Positions 1-14,909 are shown, counted from the stretch's first letter. The stretch is 64,000 nt of DNA from Thamnaconus septentrionalis (GCA_009823395.1 CM020515.1:13028489-13092488), one strand, 5' to 3'. Made by a program: numbers and translations. The notes: generated from the sequence alone by a model not told the origin.

Positions 1-12
1 CCCAGCTGGCAG

Positions 13-15
<3 letters not shown>

Positions 16-85
<70 letters not shown>
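16..85. repeat. (GT)35 microsatellite
   Basis: Uninterrupted GT dinucleotide tract of 70 nt, followed directly by a short ATATA stretch. It gives alternating Cys-Val in two frames, so the reading frame running through it is an artefact. Such tracts are expected to be length-polymorphic and can adopt Z-DNA. Confidence 0.98.
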
Positions 86-90
<5 letters not shown>

Positions 91-392
91 CTCATCTTGT
101 ATACTACATCAGTCTCTCCTGCACCCAGTCCTTCCATGGCTTCGCCCCTAAAAGGATCTAAAGTCCCACAGAACCTCGAAAACCTCTGTTTTACAACCTC
201 TTTCTCTCGCCTGTTTCCCCCGAAAAACACAATATTCTTTCCAGATAATGGAAAGAACAGATTAGAGCGTTACAGCATTGGCACCTAGACAAAATGTTTA
301 GTATGCAGAGTTCAGCCTCCTCCAGAGTCCCTCAAAGTGCAGCTACTGGCGGAGGGAACAGCAGGGGAGCTTCCTCTGCTCTCTCCTGGAGA

Positions 393-414
393 GGTGGTGG
401 TGGTGGTGGTGGTG
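393..414. repeat. (GGT)7 trinucleotide repeat
   Basis: Seven GGT units followed by a G-rich stretch. The repeat produces Gly, Val or (on the reverse strand) His/Thr runs in the frames crossing it, which explains the overlapping frames at about 300-600. Confidence 0.9.
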
Positions 415-1045
415 TTGGGGAGGGGGGCACCTCCGAAGTGCCTGATAGTCCCTGTTTTTCTTGGACTGCTCACAAAGTCTTTCCACCCAGCTCCCTGTAA
501 ACTTCTGAGGATGTATTTCTGTCGCAGAGGCAAATGATCGTCCTCTGGTGTCGTATCGGCCTTCTGGCTTCCTCTTTTTGTTTTGCTTTCCACTCGTCCT
601 CCTCACCTTCTCTTTTTTTTGCCTTCTTTTGCTGAGAACAATAAATAAACTAAGAGTTGACAGAAGGAGCTATTTGCTTTTATTATTATTTTGATTATTA
701 TTATTTTCTAACCTGAGGAGACTGCAGCATCACTTTGATGTTATGTGGTTTGGAACAGGGACTTTTTTTTCTTTTTTAATTTTTATTTTTGTAGCTGAAC
801 CATTGCTGACCTTTTGTTATGGGTGAAGATAAGAAAAAAAAAACATATTTGCACAGGAAGCGCGCATACAAACTTTGTGATCTGCTTACTAAGATTAGAC
901 GCAAATGACCTGGCTTATGACGTGGCAAAGCGGTGTGATTAGGGAGCGGAGAATTACGGTTTTAAGGCTTTTTCAGCCGTCTACTTTCGTCTCATGGCAG
1001 CCACAGTTTTAACCAGTTCCACTCCTGGTGACTGCACCCACAATG

Positions 1046-1076
1046 TATTTTATTTATTTATTTATTTATTTATTTT
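1046..1076. repeat. (TTTA)n tetranucleotide repeat
   Basis: About seven TTTA units ending in a short T run. A simple AT-rich microsatellite. Confidence 0.92.
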
Positions 1077-2508
1077 TGACAAAGCTTTGATAAAATGATA
1101 AAAATGTGATTTTCATGCTTAGAAGGGTTAGAATCTCACCCTCAACCTATAAAAGTAGCCTCAGCAGTTTTCTGTCTGTTTGCTTTATAATTATGCAAGC
1201 ACCCGAAATGATCAGCTGCAAGTGATGTTCACTGGATCTTTTCTTATCCTCCTCAAACTCCAAATAATAATAAAAAAAAAACAATCACGCTGAGGGGCCA
1301 CACGTTTTTTCTGTTATTTAGCAGAACAAGTACATTTAATCCTCCCCAACGAGCGGCGTGCAATTTTTTTTGCTGTGATGTCGGCGGTTTAGCAGGAGGT
1401 GAAAGCCGTGATTTCTGTGTACAAAACACCACAGAGGAGATGTACTCTTGAACAGGCTGCCGGCAGAGGTGAGGGAAGAGGGGTAATTACCACATTGAGA
1501 GGGGGGAGGATGGAGGGGAAGGATTCAAAATAGATTTAATCTTCCTCGATCCCCTTCACCCAAGCAGCCCTCCCTGTTTTCTTTCTTTTCAATTTTTTTT
1601 TGCAGTGTACAGTGAGCATGCTCTGTCTTGTTTTGTCAGACACAAGGAGAGCACAGAGAAGAGCTGAAATGGAGACGGACGGGAAGACGGGGTGAGGCTC
1701 TGGGGCAAGGTGAACAGTGAACTTGTTTTTGGGGAAGGTTCAAGTCGGAGGTGCCCACTTAAAAAAAAATGTTGCTGGCATAGGAGCAGAGCTAATGACT
1801 TTCGTGGCAGCTGCCGGCCTCCCCTTTCCAACAGCGGCCTTGCTCTGCGGCGAGACAGCGCAGTCGTGTGTTTTCCCCTCTTGGACAAACACAGCGCCCA
1901 CTGGCTAATTTGCGACGACTGGCAAGTGTTTGAGGGAAGGAAGAGACGTAGTCAAGAGTGCGGACGTCATTTAAAAAAAAAAGAAAAAAAATCGGCCGCT
2001 AATGCATTTGGTCCGACTTTAAACTTGGCAAGTCAGGTGGAGAAGCAGACCTGGAGCCAAATTGCTAAAAGAGGGTTTTCTGTAAAGAAAAAAATATTCC
2101 CTTTCCTTTCCCACTTTTGCTCCCAATTTTTTTCCATCATCTTTGGGGCTTGCTGACGAAGCGTTGGCCATCTTGGACGCAGCTCCGTCCTGTTCTACTT
2201 CTCAGAATAACTCCAGGTGAACGAGTCGCCTCAAAAGCCGCGGCCAGGCTGCGTCAGCTCCAACAGGGCAGGAGCAGCAGCAGCAGTGCGCAGCCAGCGG
2301 GCCTGACGCCCTCCGCTGTATATCACGGTGTGGTTTGGGCCGCACTCTCTGACATATGGTGCGGTGTGTTTTTAGAATGTAATCACTCCTCCTCCTGCAA
2401 CAACACCAGTTAAACCTTCTGCATGCTGTGGGAAGGAGGCCGGCCTTGCCGTCCAGACCTGGCAGAGCATAAACAAAGGGGCCGAGGGCGCACATGCATG
2501 CTCCGAAC

Positions 2509-2525
2509 CACACACACACACACAC
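2509..2525. repeat. (CA)8 short microsatellite
   Basis: A 17-nt CA tract, the first of many short CA/GT runs in the window. Confidence 0.85.
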
Positions 2526-3021
2526 TGATGTACATGCGATAAACTCAAGACCAGTGGGCTGAATCTGTACCTTACCATCACTTTATGCAGCCAGCGAGAG
2601 CTTGAAAAGTGTAAAATTGAAGTTTATTTAAAGCGTTTGTCAACTCTAAACTACATCTCCCATGATAAATGTTGATTTTGTGAACCACTTTGAGTGTTTT
2701 GTTTTTTTTCCTGACAAGTGGAGTTGAGAAATACCCATAGACATTCCCAAATGACCAAGATTGAGAAGAAATGATGCAGAAAGAAGGAAATAGCATGAGT
2801 CTTAAACAAAATTGATCTAATAACTTGTCCTTGAGGATATTTCTTCATTGTTTCCTCTTTGCTGTCAATAGTGAAACCATGATAAAAAAAAAAAAAACAA
2901 CCAAAAAACTGACAGCTCTGAGTCATCATCCGCTTTTGAGGAGGGGACTTGAGGTTCAGCCGGAGTTCTCTTCCTACGCGAGCACTTTAAGCCATGCTAA
3001 TTTAGCTCTCAGGTAGTAAAG

Positions 3022-3056
3022 GTAATTAAGGTGGTTGCACAAGCCTGTAATTAAGG
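3022..3056 (+). promoter_or_regulatory. direct pair of GTAATTAAGG homeodomain-type sites
   Basis: The 10-mer GTAATTAAGG occurs at 3022-3031 and again at 3047-3056, in the same orientation and 25 bp apart start to start. TAATTA is the core bound by many Antennapedia/paired-class homeodomains. A CTGATTAACC follows about 50 bp downstream. The repeated, identically flanked core suggests an enhancer, but conservation cannot be judged from one sequence. Confidence 0.3.
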
Positions 3057-3271
3057 CTGCTCCTCATGCCTCAGCCATGTATACCTTCCACTGCCACGCT
3101 GATTAACCGCACTGCGTATCCTCTGACTGTATGTAGTTCAGAAATAGGTCACCACTCAACAGGCTGGCCTGCAGATACCCTACTTCTCAAAGCAGATAAA
3201 GGCTAATCACAAATTGAAGATGGAGATTGATTGAAAACATATAACATTTAGTTTTAACCCCACCTCCTGTT

Positions 3272-3304
3272 TTAAAGGGATGGTTGACCTCAAATTCCAA
3301 TCGG
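3272..3304 (+). mobile_element. end of a dispersed repeat (TTAAAGGGAT-type terminus), copy A
   Basis: Begins TTAAAGGGATGGTTGACC and continues to about 3304. The reverse complement of 23431-23463 matches it at about 26 of 33 positions. Teleost genomes contain abundant non-autonomous repeats whose ends read roughly TTAAAGGGA-x-A/G-GTTCACC, so this is probably one end of such an element. The far end was not located; the element may run on towards 3.6 kb. Confidence 0.4.
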
Positions 3305-6232
3305 ACCCATAGTCTACTTGCCAGGTGTTAGGCGCTTATGACATTGAATTTCATCTAATGATTCTTACAGAATTCCATGGCAGCCTAAAAAAGACATAAC
3401 TTGTCCCCATACGATGTTTGTGTGTGTCTAAACTGCCATATTGCCCAGAATGTTGTGCAGAATGATAAGAAAATAACAAGAAACTTGCAGGATTTTAAAA
3501 AGAAAACATGACTGATGACACCACATGAGCAGTATGCAGTTTTCTTATTGGATGGGCTTGTAATGTCCATCCAAGAAAAAGTAAGGAGAACTTGCACCTA
3601 GTGAAACTTGCACCTTTCACTCAAGTGTTGAGCGCACTTGAATGAAATTTAAATTTCGGTCAAGTTTACCTATTAAAGTGTGGTTTCTGAAACAATGTCA
3701 ATCCAGGTGCCGCCGTTGACCTGGTGGATGGCGGGCAGGATGAATGGGATTGTCTAAGGTCATTGGGGACACGGCAACCTGGCTGGTGCTGACAGGCTGA
3801 TTCGGTGGGATGGCGCGTCCCCTTCATTCCCCCACCAGCGTGCGAACACGCTATCCCCTCGGCTGCCGGGGCAAACAGTGCGCTTAGTGTTGATGGGCAG
3901 GACGGGTGCTCGGATTGCCTTTCCAGCAGAAGCAGGAAGTGAGAATTGGAGGGTTCCTGTTACCAGGCCCCTTCTTTCCTCCCGGTTCTACACGGAGCCA
4001 AACCAAAACCATGTGTGTGCCTCTCCCCCCACAGCCCGGCCCGGCTCGTCCGCAAGTGCTGCGGTCACCTGAACAACATGTGATCGCAGGAAGCGTTCAA
4101 CCCCTCCCCTCGCACCATTGTTACTTGAATCCCTCTCGTGTATAACGCCACGGTTGTCTCCGGGGGGGGGAAGTAGAAAGTGATTCCTTTCTGTTTCTGG
4201 TCCCCGTGGAGTCCCCACCCCACCGCTGATCCGTGCCCTTCCTCAGAGCTTTCATTCAACCTTCGCCGCACGATGGATGTGATTGGGGAAGTACAGTAGT
4301 GTGTCCCCAGGGCCAAAGGTCATTTCCTGACACTCAAGCTGCCACCGGTTAACAAGGAACAGATTAAGAGAAAAGGTTTGCAGTGACAATGGAGGAAGTA
4401 AGCCATATTTATTTGCTGAGAGTTAAACAATAATACAAGTTGCCTAGCGATAGTCTTAACTTGTGTGCTTGAATTAAAATGTTAAATTACTAACAAGGAC
4501 ATTTCCTCTCCCTGCTTTTGATACTTTACAATTTATCAAATGTACAGTTTTCTGGAGCCCTCTTGCTTTGACCCTGCCGTCAGGCGAAGCTCCTCGTTCC
4601 TCGAAGCTTGCAATGAACGCGCTCGCCTGGTGTGAAGAGTTCATCAAAGCCAGAATATTTTAGTCATCGGTTGGCGTGTCCCGACACGGCTCTCTACCCT
4701 TAAGACGAGGTGTTTATGTTAATAGAAGGAGACGGTTTACGCGGCTGATTAGTCGAAATGCCTGTCTCTCCTCCTCAATCCCCTTCGATTCCAAATGGCT
4801 GTTTACAGCAAACAGCGAATGATGAAGGGGGGATAATCTTTCGAAAAAATGCACGTAGCGCTTCTCAAGCTCCTGCTGATTTCTGGTAAGAGACTCAGTG
4901 GAGTTTTTTTTTTTTTTTTTTTCCAGAACACGTGAGTAGACTTTCGTAACACTCGGGCGACAGGACTTCGGCATTGGCATTCCTTGTTTTGCTCTGTCCT
5001 GTCCCCCGCCCGGCCCGACGTTATTTTTTTTTTTTTAATTCTAAGACTGCACACCTGCGGCCCTCTGTTACCACCACGAGGGGGAATGTTCAGCATCGCC
5101 AGCTTTTAATCGAGACGCGTTGACTAATCGCCCAAGGATTAGTCTCTTGGACAAGGCCTCTTTCATTCCGACTCGATGTGCACCGCTAGGACTCCACGGT
5201 GGGGATGGAGAGGGAGGGGGACAGTGCATTTTTTCAGGGTGTTGTTGCGGGCAGATGGGGTGGGGGCATGTTGGTGGGTAGGACAGCTGGCATACTGTAC
5301 CTGGATGTGCCTTGTTTGATCATGCCTGAGCTTTCTGAGCACGAGGCGCGCGCGCACACACACTCATGTGTCCTGAGGCTTGATCTTTCCCACCGAAGAC
5401 AGTTGTGCATTTTTCTCACAACAGTCACACACACACACACATGCAGACAGTCCAAACGCAGTCATTATCACCCGTCTCTGCATCGATGGCTACAAAACCA
5501 GTTGTATTATCTGTTAGCCGTGGTGACAAGATTGGATCACCGGACTGATTATGATTCTTCCGGGTCACTCACTGAACAGATAGAGATCACATGATCCCTC
5601 TTCGAGTCACATGTGCCGTGCTGCCTGAGTGAAATCTATTTTTCACTCGCAGTTCTTCGAGTGAATTTTTTTTTTTTTTACATTAACTTGCGAGCTACTC
5701 TATATCAACTTCAATGTGCTCAAACATGACACACACTATAAAGGAAAATAACTTTCAGTAACTTAATGGAATACACATTATAACAGAATATATGGGGTGT
5801 TTTCCAATGAGGTCACACAGGTCTGGGCAAATCACACCATCACACACTTGTGGAATTGAGGTTGTAGACTTCAGATTCTGAAACCCTGATTGGATGCAAG
5901 GTCATGATCTCCATGAGTCAGGATTCGTCTATCAGCATCTTTTAGACTGCAGCTGAAACGTTTGGCTCATGTCACTCAAAGAAGATGAGGTGTCGTTCTT
6001 TGAGAACCGTCCTGCACACAAGCACATACATGCTTGCACCGCTAATGCATCAGGGTGCCGGAGTGATATTGAGTTTAACATGCCGTGAATGGTTTGTGTG
6101 TACGCGTCACGTAGTGGACTGTGGCTCTGTATATTGTTCTATGCAACAGAAGCAGGGAGACACCGTTCAGCGCCTTTAGTGTGTAGCCTGACCTTGATGT
6201 TACCCAGATCCCCCCCTTGTGTGTATACTCAG

Positions 6233-6307
6233 GGGTTTGATGACATCATTGGTAACATAGGTGGCTTCAATGACCGAGCTCTCTTTGGACTGCCGGGGCT
6301 GAAATAG
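6233..6307 (+). other. acceptor-preceded 24-codon reading frame, SLC22-like by eye (doubtful)
   Basis: A CAG after a partly pyrimidine-rich run (CCCCCCTTGTGTGTATACTCAG) is followed in phase 0 by 24 codons reading GFDDIIGNIGGFNDRALF and ending in TAG at 6305-6307. The pattern (acidic pair, two small hydrophobics, then GGF) resembles the extreme N-terminus of SLC22-type organic ion transporters, where a similar stretch precedes the first membrane helix. No helix follows, because the frame stops at once. A 24-codon frame is common by chance, so this may be coincidence or a dead fragment. Confidence 0.1.
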
Positions 6308-6950
6308 AAAAAAGGGAAATAAAGGGTTCAAAAGTTTGTGTTATGCTTCTTTGCTGGTGCGGTGCTTCGCTGCTGGCCTCCAGCAGAGATGTGGGCTGCT
6401 TACTGGGCTCCAGTTCATCTGAGGAGCACATTTTTTTGACACCACAAGAGGGAATCTATCCGTCCCTGGAGTCACAAAAAGCTTTTCACGTGTCTACATT
6501 CGACCAAACTCGATTTTCCTACCAAAGAACCCCCCACCACCCGCCACCCACCCACCGACCTCCCTAAAACACAAATAATTTGCTGGTTTGTGCTTTTTAT
6601 TTCATAGCGCCTGCCTCTCTTTTTTCTGTTGGACTGGACAGTCAGATTCAATACCAGCATATGTGCTGTTCAGCAGAGAGTTTGAGTAAGATGAGTTGAG
6701 GCAACTTCTCGGAAATGCTTGTTGCAATTTTTCTGTCTGCGCTAATTACTGTGTGCTTCCTGAATAACTGGAGAGTGACGAGCAATTGAATAATTTTGAC
6801 AGTGGCTGTTTTTAGCAGATGTGTCGCATGAGCACAGCAACTCAGTGCCCCTCCACCCTACTCCTCCAAACTAAATGCCTGTGTATTTATTTCAGTTTAG
6901 TTAATTCCTACTTTGTCCTGGTTTTTGCATGATTATTATCATTTTTATTA

Positions 6951-6951
<1 letters not shown>

Positions 6952-6982
<31 letters not shown>
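6952..6982. repeat. (ATT)10 trinucleotide repeat
   Basis: Perfect ATT run of about 31 nt, preceded by interrupted ATT units from about 6933. Confidence 0.93.
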
Positions 6983-8052
6983 GGTGGGACAAATTGTTTT
7001 TCTTAGGGATATGATTTAGAAACTTTTCTTACTTTCTCATAAAGTAAAAATCAATCTCCCTAGTGGGGTGAAAGAAAGCTGCTTCATCATATCTGGGACT
7101 GTGGGACTGAACATTTAAAACGTGTTTTGAATCTCATTCAATCGTGTTTGCCTTTCTTAAGCTCCAGCCGGGCCCCGAACAACAAACTGCACTGAGAGAT
7201 ATTTCCAAACCGTCCGCTTCCAGCGTGGCGAGGCATGACATGCTGTTTTTCAGGCTCCTCGGTTTGCATTTTACCTCCAAAGCCTTGCGAGGTTTCAGGT
7301 TTCGCGCACCTTCATCGGAGTAACCTGCTACACACTAAGCTCCCTTTTGAATAGGACTTCGCGCAGTGCAAGCACAGGCCCGAGTCAACCTTGCAACATG
7401 ATGAAGGAGGGCAAACAAGTGGGTGACGCTCGTCTTTCTTGAAGGCTCCTGCAGGGGAAGCACATTTGTGGAGGGGCCACCCCTCCATTGTTCCCTTGAT
7501 TGCATGACAGGAGTTTTTCTTTGCGAGCAGCCTTAAACCAACAGTTGATGATCTTCAAAAGCCCCTCTCCTGCCTCCCCCGTCAGATTTGTCACTGTTGG
7601 CAGCCTCTGCAAAGGTCATTCATATGTGGCAGGTGGGCTGAGCTCAGGTGTTATGTTTGCTCAGCAGTCTTGTGCATGTGTATGTGTGTGCGTGAGTTCC
7701 CTAAACCGTGAAAGCTCTCAAGCCGGCCCACTTCTTGCAAACATGAACGGACAATCGTGGACGAGAAGCACGGCATGAAGCTTTTTTTTTTTATTTTTCC
7801 ATCAGCTGGAACTGGATTGTCCACCGTCTTTCTCTTGTCTTTTCTTCTTTTGCGCCACATTTGTCATCTAATCTCGCACTGAAGAGTGGCACGCTGCTGA
7901 CCTGGCTCTGCACCTTGTGCGCCCAGCTGGTGAGCAGGAAATAAATTAAATAGCACTAAGGCGTTTTGCGGTCGCGGAGATATGGCAGCGAGACATAGTT
8001 TACAGCAAATGGGAGGGGCGAGGTAGAAGCTGAGGCTGCAGGATATGAATAG
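6983..8052. other. non-coding block, nothing recognised
   Basis: Mixed-composition sequence. Includes a T10 run near 7783 and a short interrupted GT stretch at about 7675-7690. Frames of 60-92 codons in both strands look random and do not resemble any family. Confidence 0.55.
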
Positions 8053-8072
8053 GTGTGTGTGTGTGTGTGTGT
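8053..8072. repeat. (GT)10 microsatellite
   Basis: A 20-nt GT tract lying 130 bp upstream of the large GT/AC palindrome. Confidence 0.93.
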
Positions 8073-8199
8073 TAAAAGCTGTGTTTAAAGAGCACAAAGC
8101 TGGGAACTAAGTGTCGGGCCCTCCAGGTGTGTGCCAGTGGTTGTCAGGGCTTGCGAGGTGGCTACGTGACAGCAGTAATGATGGGTTGTGGCGGGTGAA

Positions 8200-10477
<2,278 letters not shown>

Positions 10478-10531
10478 GTTAAAAGCAGTTCTAAAAAGGT
10501 GGGTTTTGAGATGGGATTTGAAGCTGGGTAG
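10478..10531 (-). mobile_element. LINE ORF2 C-terminal scrap (FKSHLKTHLF motif)
   Basis: The minus strand reads LPSFKSHLKTHLFRTAF. The pattern F-K-x-x-L-K-T-h-L-F-x-x-A-F is characteristic, from memory, of the region just beyond the reverse transcriptase domain in teleost non-LTR retrotransposons (L2/CR1-like), where it is found in many decayed copies. The frame stays open for 70 codons (10361-10573), but only this part looks related. No endonuclease or RT motifs remain, so this is at most a 5'-truncated fossil. Confidence 0.4.
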
Positions 10532-13500
10532 GTCGAGTGGGACTAGCTGGAATGCCATTGGTTTGATTCCCAACTCGACACTTGCGCAGGTGAGAATCAG
10601 ATCACATGCAAGGCCACTACAACTGTTTCAATTCCTGAGTGGGAGGGAAAACAGTTTGGGCTGTGAAACTTTGTATTTGTGGATTTCAGATAAACTGCTA
10701 CTGTCCGCAGACCCCTCAGGTCACTGACCCCAGCAGCAGAACCTCGATCTGGACCTCCGGGACTGTGTTAGCAGCGAGAGCTGATAAGTCAGGTATTTGG
10801 GGCGTTGGGCTACACTGCCACGTTTTGGAATGGCTTAAATATTTTCAGATAGATTACTGTCATTTTCAGTGTGGTCATTATATGGATATTAACATATCAG
10901 AAGTAAAAGGAGGGACTGCCCTTTTCTCTTGTTCATCAGTCCACCAGAGAAACTCTAAACTTCTCCAAAACAGAAAACTGATACCGAAGCTGCAAGGGTC
11001 ACGTGGGAGTCGTTTGCAAGCCAATGCTAAAAAAAGCCCAGGATTAGTGAGAGATACGCAAACAGGAAACATTTATTTGTGTATTTATCGATAAGGACAT
11101 CATGTGATGAATGTCAAAATGAGGAGAGCTACGCAGCAGACGCAAGCCCTGCCAGTTTCCCTGTAAGTAGTTTAGTTTGGCTCCGTCCTGCTGTTGACAC
11201 TGTCAGGTTCTCAGACCTATCAGGTTGCTGTTGACAAACGGACACATTGATGGCCTGCCGGGCACAATTCTATTGATTTTGCTTTAATGACACTCCACCC
11301 TTTGGTGCACCCTCAGGAAATTGTTGTCTTACGAGTTGCTGCTATACCTTTCCTCCGTCGTAGTGTTACGCTATAAACTTGTTTCCTGGAGCTCATTGGA
11401 ATCCAAAAAAAAAACAAAACGGCTCAGCTGTGTTTATTAATCTTGGTATTCAACTTGCGCAAGGGGTGCGTATCGTCCTTGTCATGCTGATGAGGAAGTC
11501 TTGCGATAGATGTGGGTGCTTGGGCCACCCAACAAAATTCCCCTGCCAAGACTGGAGAGCATCGGCAGCCTCTCACGCCGTAAGGCAGCGTGGGAAGTTT
11601 GGTGAACCTCCCGACCCCACACACCACCGTGGCACATTGACCCCCCCGTCACGTGACCAAAGAATGTTCCGCGTCCTTTGTTTTAAGCACCGGCCGCACT
11701 CACGGAGTTGAGAGCAATTTTGCATACTATGGAGTGACGACTTAGCTTGGCATTTTTTTTTTTACCTTCCCATTCTGCTCCAGCGTCCCCCCTCTACCCC
11801 CCCCCTCCCACTCCAAACAGGATTTGGAAGGCAGCCCTCTCCTGCATCTTTTAAATCACTTCAAACGCTCTCCAAGCCTTTTTCACCCGAGGCGGGCACC
11901 CAAACTAATGGCATCATTTGGGTTTGGGACTCGTCTCGCCCTCAGCCCCCCACCACCCGCTTTTTTTCTATACTTAAGTTTTTTTTTTTTGTGAAATGGG
12001 CAAGACAAAAGGCCAAGGCCATTGAAGCGCATCTTTGCTGGCTGAGCTGAATAGAGGGGCCCCTTTCATGGCTGTTTATGAGCACGGCTCTTCAAAAACA
12101 CACATACAAATCACATCCAGCTTCCCCCTTCAGTGGCTCCCTGCGATACCAGGATGATGACGATGATGGCAGGGATGAGAGAGGGTAGGGGTCAGGCCGA
12201 GGCGGGTGGAGGGTGGTTCTGGCTTTATGTAAGTATGTATGTAGCAGCTGATTAAAACAGAGAATCAAATGTTACAGCTTGTGTGTGTCCCTGCGGCAGT
12301 CTACAGCCTTGCAACCGCAGTTTTTGAAAAAATTCCAGTTTGTTCACTACCAGTGATTTTGGACTTCAATTTGTGATTGTTCTTTGTTTCTGTTTTTGTC
12401 TATGATATAAATGTCAAAATTTAGGAAAAAACTAACTGGTTGAAAAATTATGGCTTTCTGCCCCAATTTATCAACAGCTCTGTGTATTTGTTCATAAGAT
12501 GTCAATCTGTGCAATAATTGCATATCTTATTATACCTAGTTTCAAGTGACACCTGCCTCCCAATTCTGCTGCTTTAAGTTCTATTATGATGGCAAGATGC
12601 ACAGGTTCCTGCCTGTTTCCTCTAAGTTTCCAATCCAGTTTTTCTCCCTTTAAGTAAGACCGGCCTGTTGTGGCAGGACACTTGGACTCCTTGAAGTGTA
12701 TGCTGAAACATGTGCAGATAGATTACAAATGATGGTCATTAAAATACTATGAACAGATTGCATATTCAAAGTGATATATTTTGTCATCTATGTGTATGTG
12801 TGTGCCAATGCACAAAAAATGTGATTCAGTGGAGATAATAATCCACCCTGATGTCAACCCAACAGTATTGTTCAGGCACTTGAACTAATGACAAATATTT
12901 TCAAGTATTTGCAGTCACACCCAGTTTGAAAAGCTCATCGGAAAACGCTTCCTCTCACTAAGTCCCTGTGATTAGCGTGCACATGTTTCTGCTTAGAGGT
13001 ATGGAACGGCTACTGGAGTGGAACTTGTGGATGCACGCCTTCCGCCCAGGTCACGCTCGGAGATCGGTGAGCTGACGGGAACGGGAACAAATTGCGAGGC
13101 CTCCTCCATCACGCGATGGATCTTGGCATAACTGCCGGCGTCACATCCCGTTCGACAGGTGGACGAGGTTTGACGGACTGACGGGAGGAATGCAGGCCAA
13201 GGGCTTTTGTTTGGTCGCGGCAGCTCATTCTTCTCGCTGTTCTAGAGCAAATACAGTGGCGCGGCTTCCTGTTTTTGTCTTTTCATTAGATTTTTACGGG
13301 TTTCACACGTCACTGTTCAAACTCTGTACATGGAGGAGAGCAAACAGTGCAGCAGTGCTTCACCACTCTGACCTTCCGCTGTCACATGCAGGCAAAACCG
13401 TGTGTGCACACAGTAAAAACAGACAGTTTAAAATATGCTTTTTGCAAAATATGATGAAAATAAAATCGGAAATATTGTCGTTTTGCATTAAATCTCGTGC

Positions 13501-13877
13501 ATTTCCATTTTTTGGGGGCAGGAGTTTTGGCTTAAAAAAAAAAAAAAGTCTCTTTTTAAAATCCAGCCCATGTAAAACAAAAAAATGCATAATGTTGCAC
13601 AATCAGTTAATGCCCTAGTTCAGACACGCTGCTCTGATATTTAAGCTTCGCCGCTGCACTAAGCACGCCGGGATCAGATGCATGGAAAACTTTGGTGAAA
13701 GGGTCCGTGGGAAAGTTTTTTAAAGGCTCGTAAAACAATGAATTTTCAAGCGCTTACCAAATACCAAGTGAACCTATTGAAACAGTATGATGTCTGTTTT
13801 TATTAATGGCATGGAAAAATATTTTTTTATGTGGTGGGGATGGAGAGGATGGGCAGGGGAGGGGGAGTGGTAGCTCT
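10532..13877. other. non-coding block
   Basis: Contains pyrimidine and C runs at 11.64-11.82 kb and 11.94 kb, a GATGATGACGATGATG stretch at about 12.15 kb, and AT-rich sequence at 12.3-12.9 kb. A moderately CpG-rich patch lies at 13.0-13.2 kb. No family-level similarity is visible in the frames (up to 151 codons at 10639-11094). Confidence 0.5.
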
Positions 13878-13910
13878 TGCTGCTGCTGCTGTGCTGCTGC
13901 TGCTGTGCTG
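13878..13910. repeat. (TGC)n interrupted triplet repeat
   Basis: Two blocks of TGC units separated by TG, about 33 nt in total. No open frame of note uses it. Confidence 0.9.
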
Positions 13911-14888
13911 AGTTTATGTAAGCACGTGTGAAGTACGCTCGCTGCAGTAGGTGCGGCGCTTCCAGTCTTCCTCCCTGTACTCAGACCAGAAGGACTGAAA
14001 TCGCGCCTTCCTGCCTCTGTGTGCTACTCTCAGTTGGCTCTCCGAAACCCGACGTGCGGGGCATTCCTACGCGGTTGTGTAACCTGATTTGAGGCAAACA
14101 GAGAGACCGCGTGCGGTTTTCGCTGTCTTACTGCATGCTCGGGTACCTCAACCCGGAACTCACAGCCTCTATCTCTACGAAATGCCTCAATCTCTGCTGC
14201 ATGCCCCTCCCCTGGAAACTTTTGAACACGATTAAAGCATAAACACGTTAATAGCGACCCGACTCATTATCAGCTCACACTGGGAAAATGGGAAGCTCAG
14301 CCTTCACCTCTGCACTCGTTGGAGGAATCAGCCAAAGAACGAGACGAGGGGCCGATTTTATTTTATCACCTACTAAAGAGAGAACAGAAAGGAAGGTGTG
14401 CTTGATTTCCATATTTCAACAGCGCGTTGACACAGCTTTGATCATTCCAGGCCTTGCAGGAGCCCATTTTTTGGTGTTTGTGCACGATCAAAACCAATGT
14501 ATAAGGTTCATAGCTGCAGTACTAAAGACCCTGTATGTGTGTGTGTGTTTTTGGCCCTTGAATTGAAGATTCAGCTTCTAAACTGCTGCTTTCCGGGGCA
14601 GAGCTGCATGATTCAGTATGCAGCATTGCTCTAGAGGGTGCTGTTCACTGAGGAAACCTCCGCTCCCCCATCCCATCCCAGCCCATCCTATCCCTGCTGC
14701 TCTGGCTGAAACTGCTTTTTTCTTCATCCAGTGGCAGAGCCACTGTCTGTGGTGCTCACCAGCTTACCCATTTTTGCATTTTAGTTCCAATTCAGTGTTG
14801 CATAAAAGAAGATTTGAAAATCTCAGCAGCAACATGTGATTTTACGCTGCAAGGCCTTTTTTCCCTCCGTGTCCTAATTGCACACATG

Positions 14889-14909
14889 AAAAAAAAAAAA
14901 AAAAAAAAA
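14889..14909. repeat. A21 homopolymer
   Basis: Run of 21 adenines. It could be the fossil poly-A tail of a retrotransposed sequence, but nothing recognisable lies upstream and no target duplication was found. Confidence 0.9.

Larger units (their letters stand above)
86..2508. other. non-coding block, nothing recognised beyond short repeats
   Basis: AT-leaning sequence with short A and T runs and an interrupted ATT tract at about 680-707. Reading frames of up to 154 codons are present (1692-2156), but they contain lysine runs from poly-A and match no family I know. A TATAAAA-like string at about 1149 has no supporting context. Confidence 0.6.
2526..6951. other. non-coding block with scattered regulatory-type motifs
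   Basis: Contains the paired homeodomain sites at 3.02-3.06 kb and a dispersed-repeat end at 3.27 kb. An 18-nt or longer T run starts at about 4904 and runs into CCAG, which resembles a splice acceptor, but no coding-like sequence follows it. CpG density rises modestly at 3.8-4.2 kb. The reading frames here are 60-131 codons, low in complexity, and unrecognised. Confidence 0.55.

Noticed and set aside
5064..5086. CCACCACGAGGGGGAATG as a CTCF site
   Set aside because: Only about 11 of 14 core positions fit and the key GGC is missing.
10555..10570. GGTTTGATTCC, resembling a Pol III B box
   Set aside because: No A box at the proper distance and no SINE body; coincidental, in a LINE-derived stretch.
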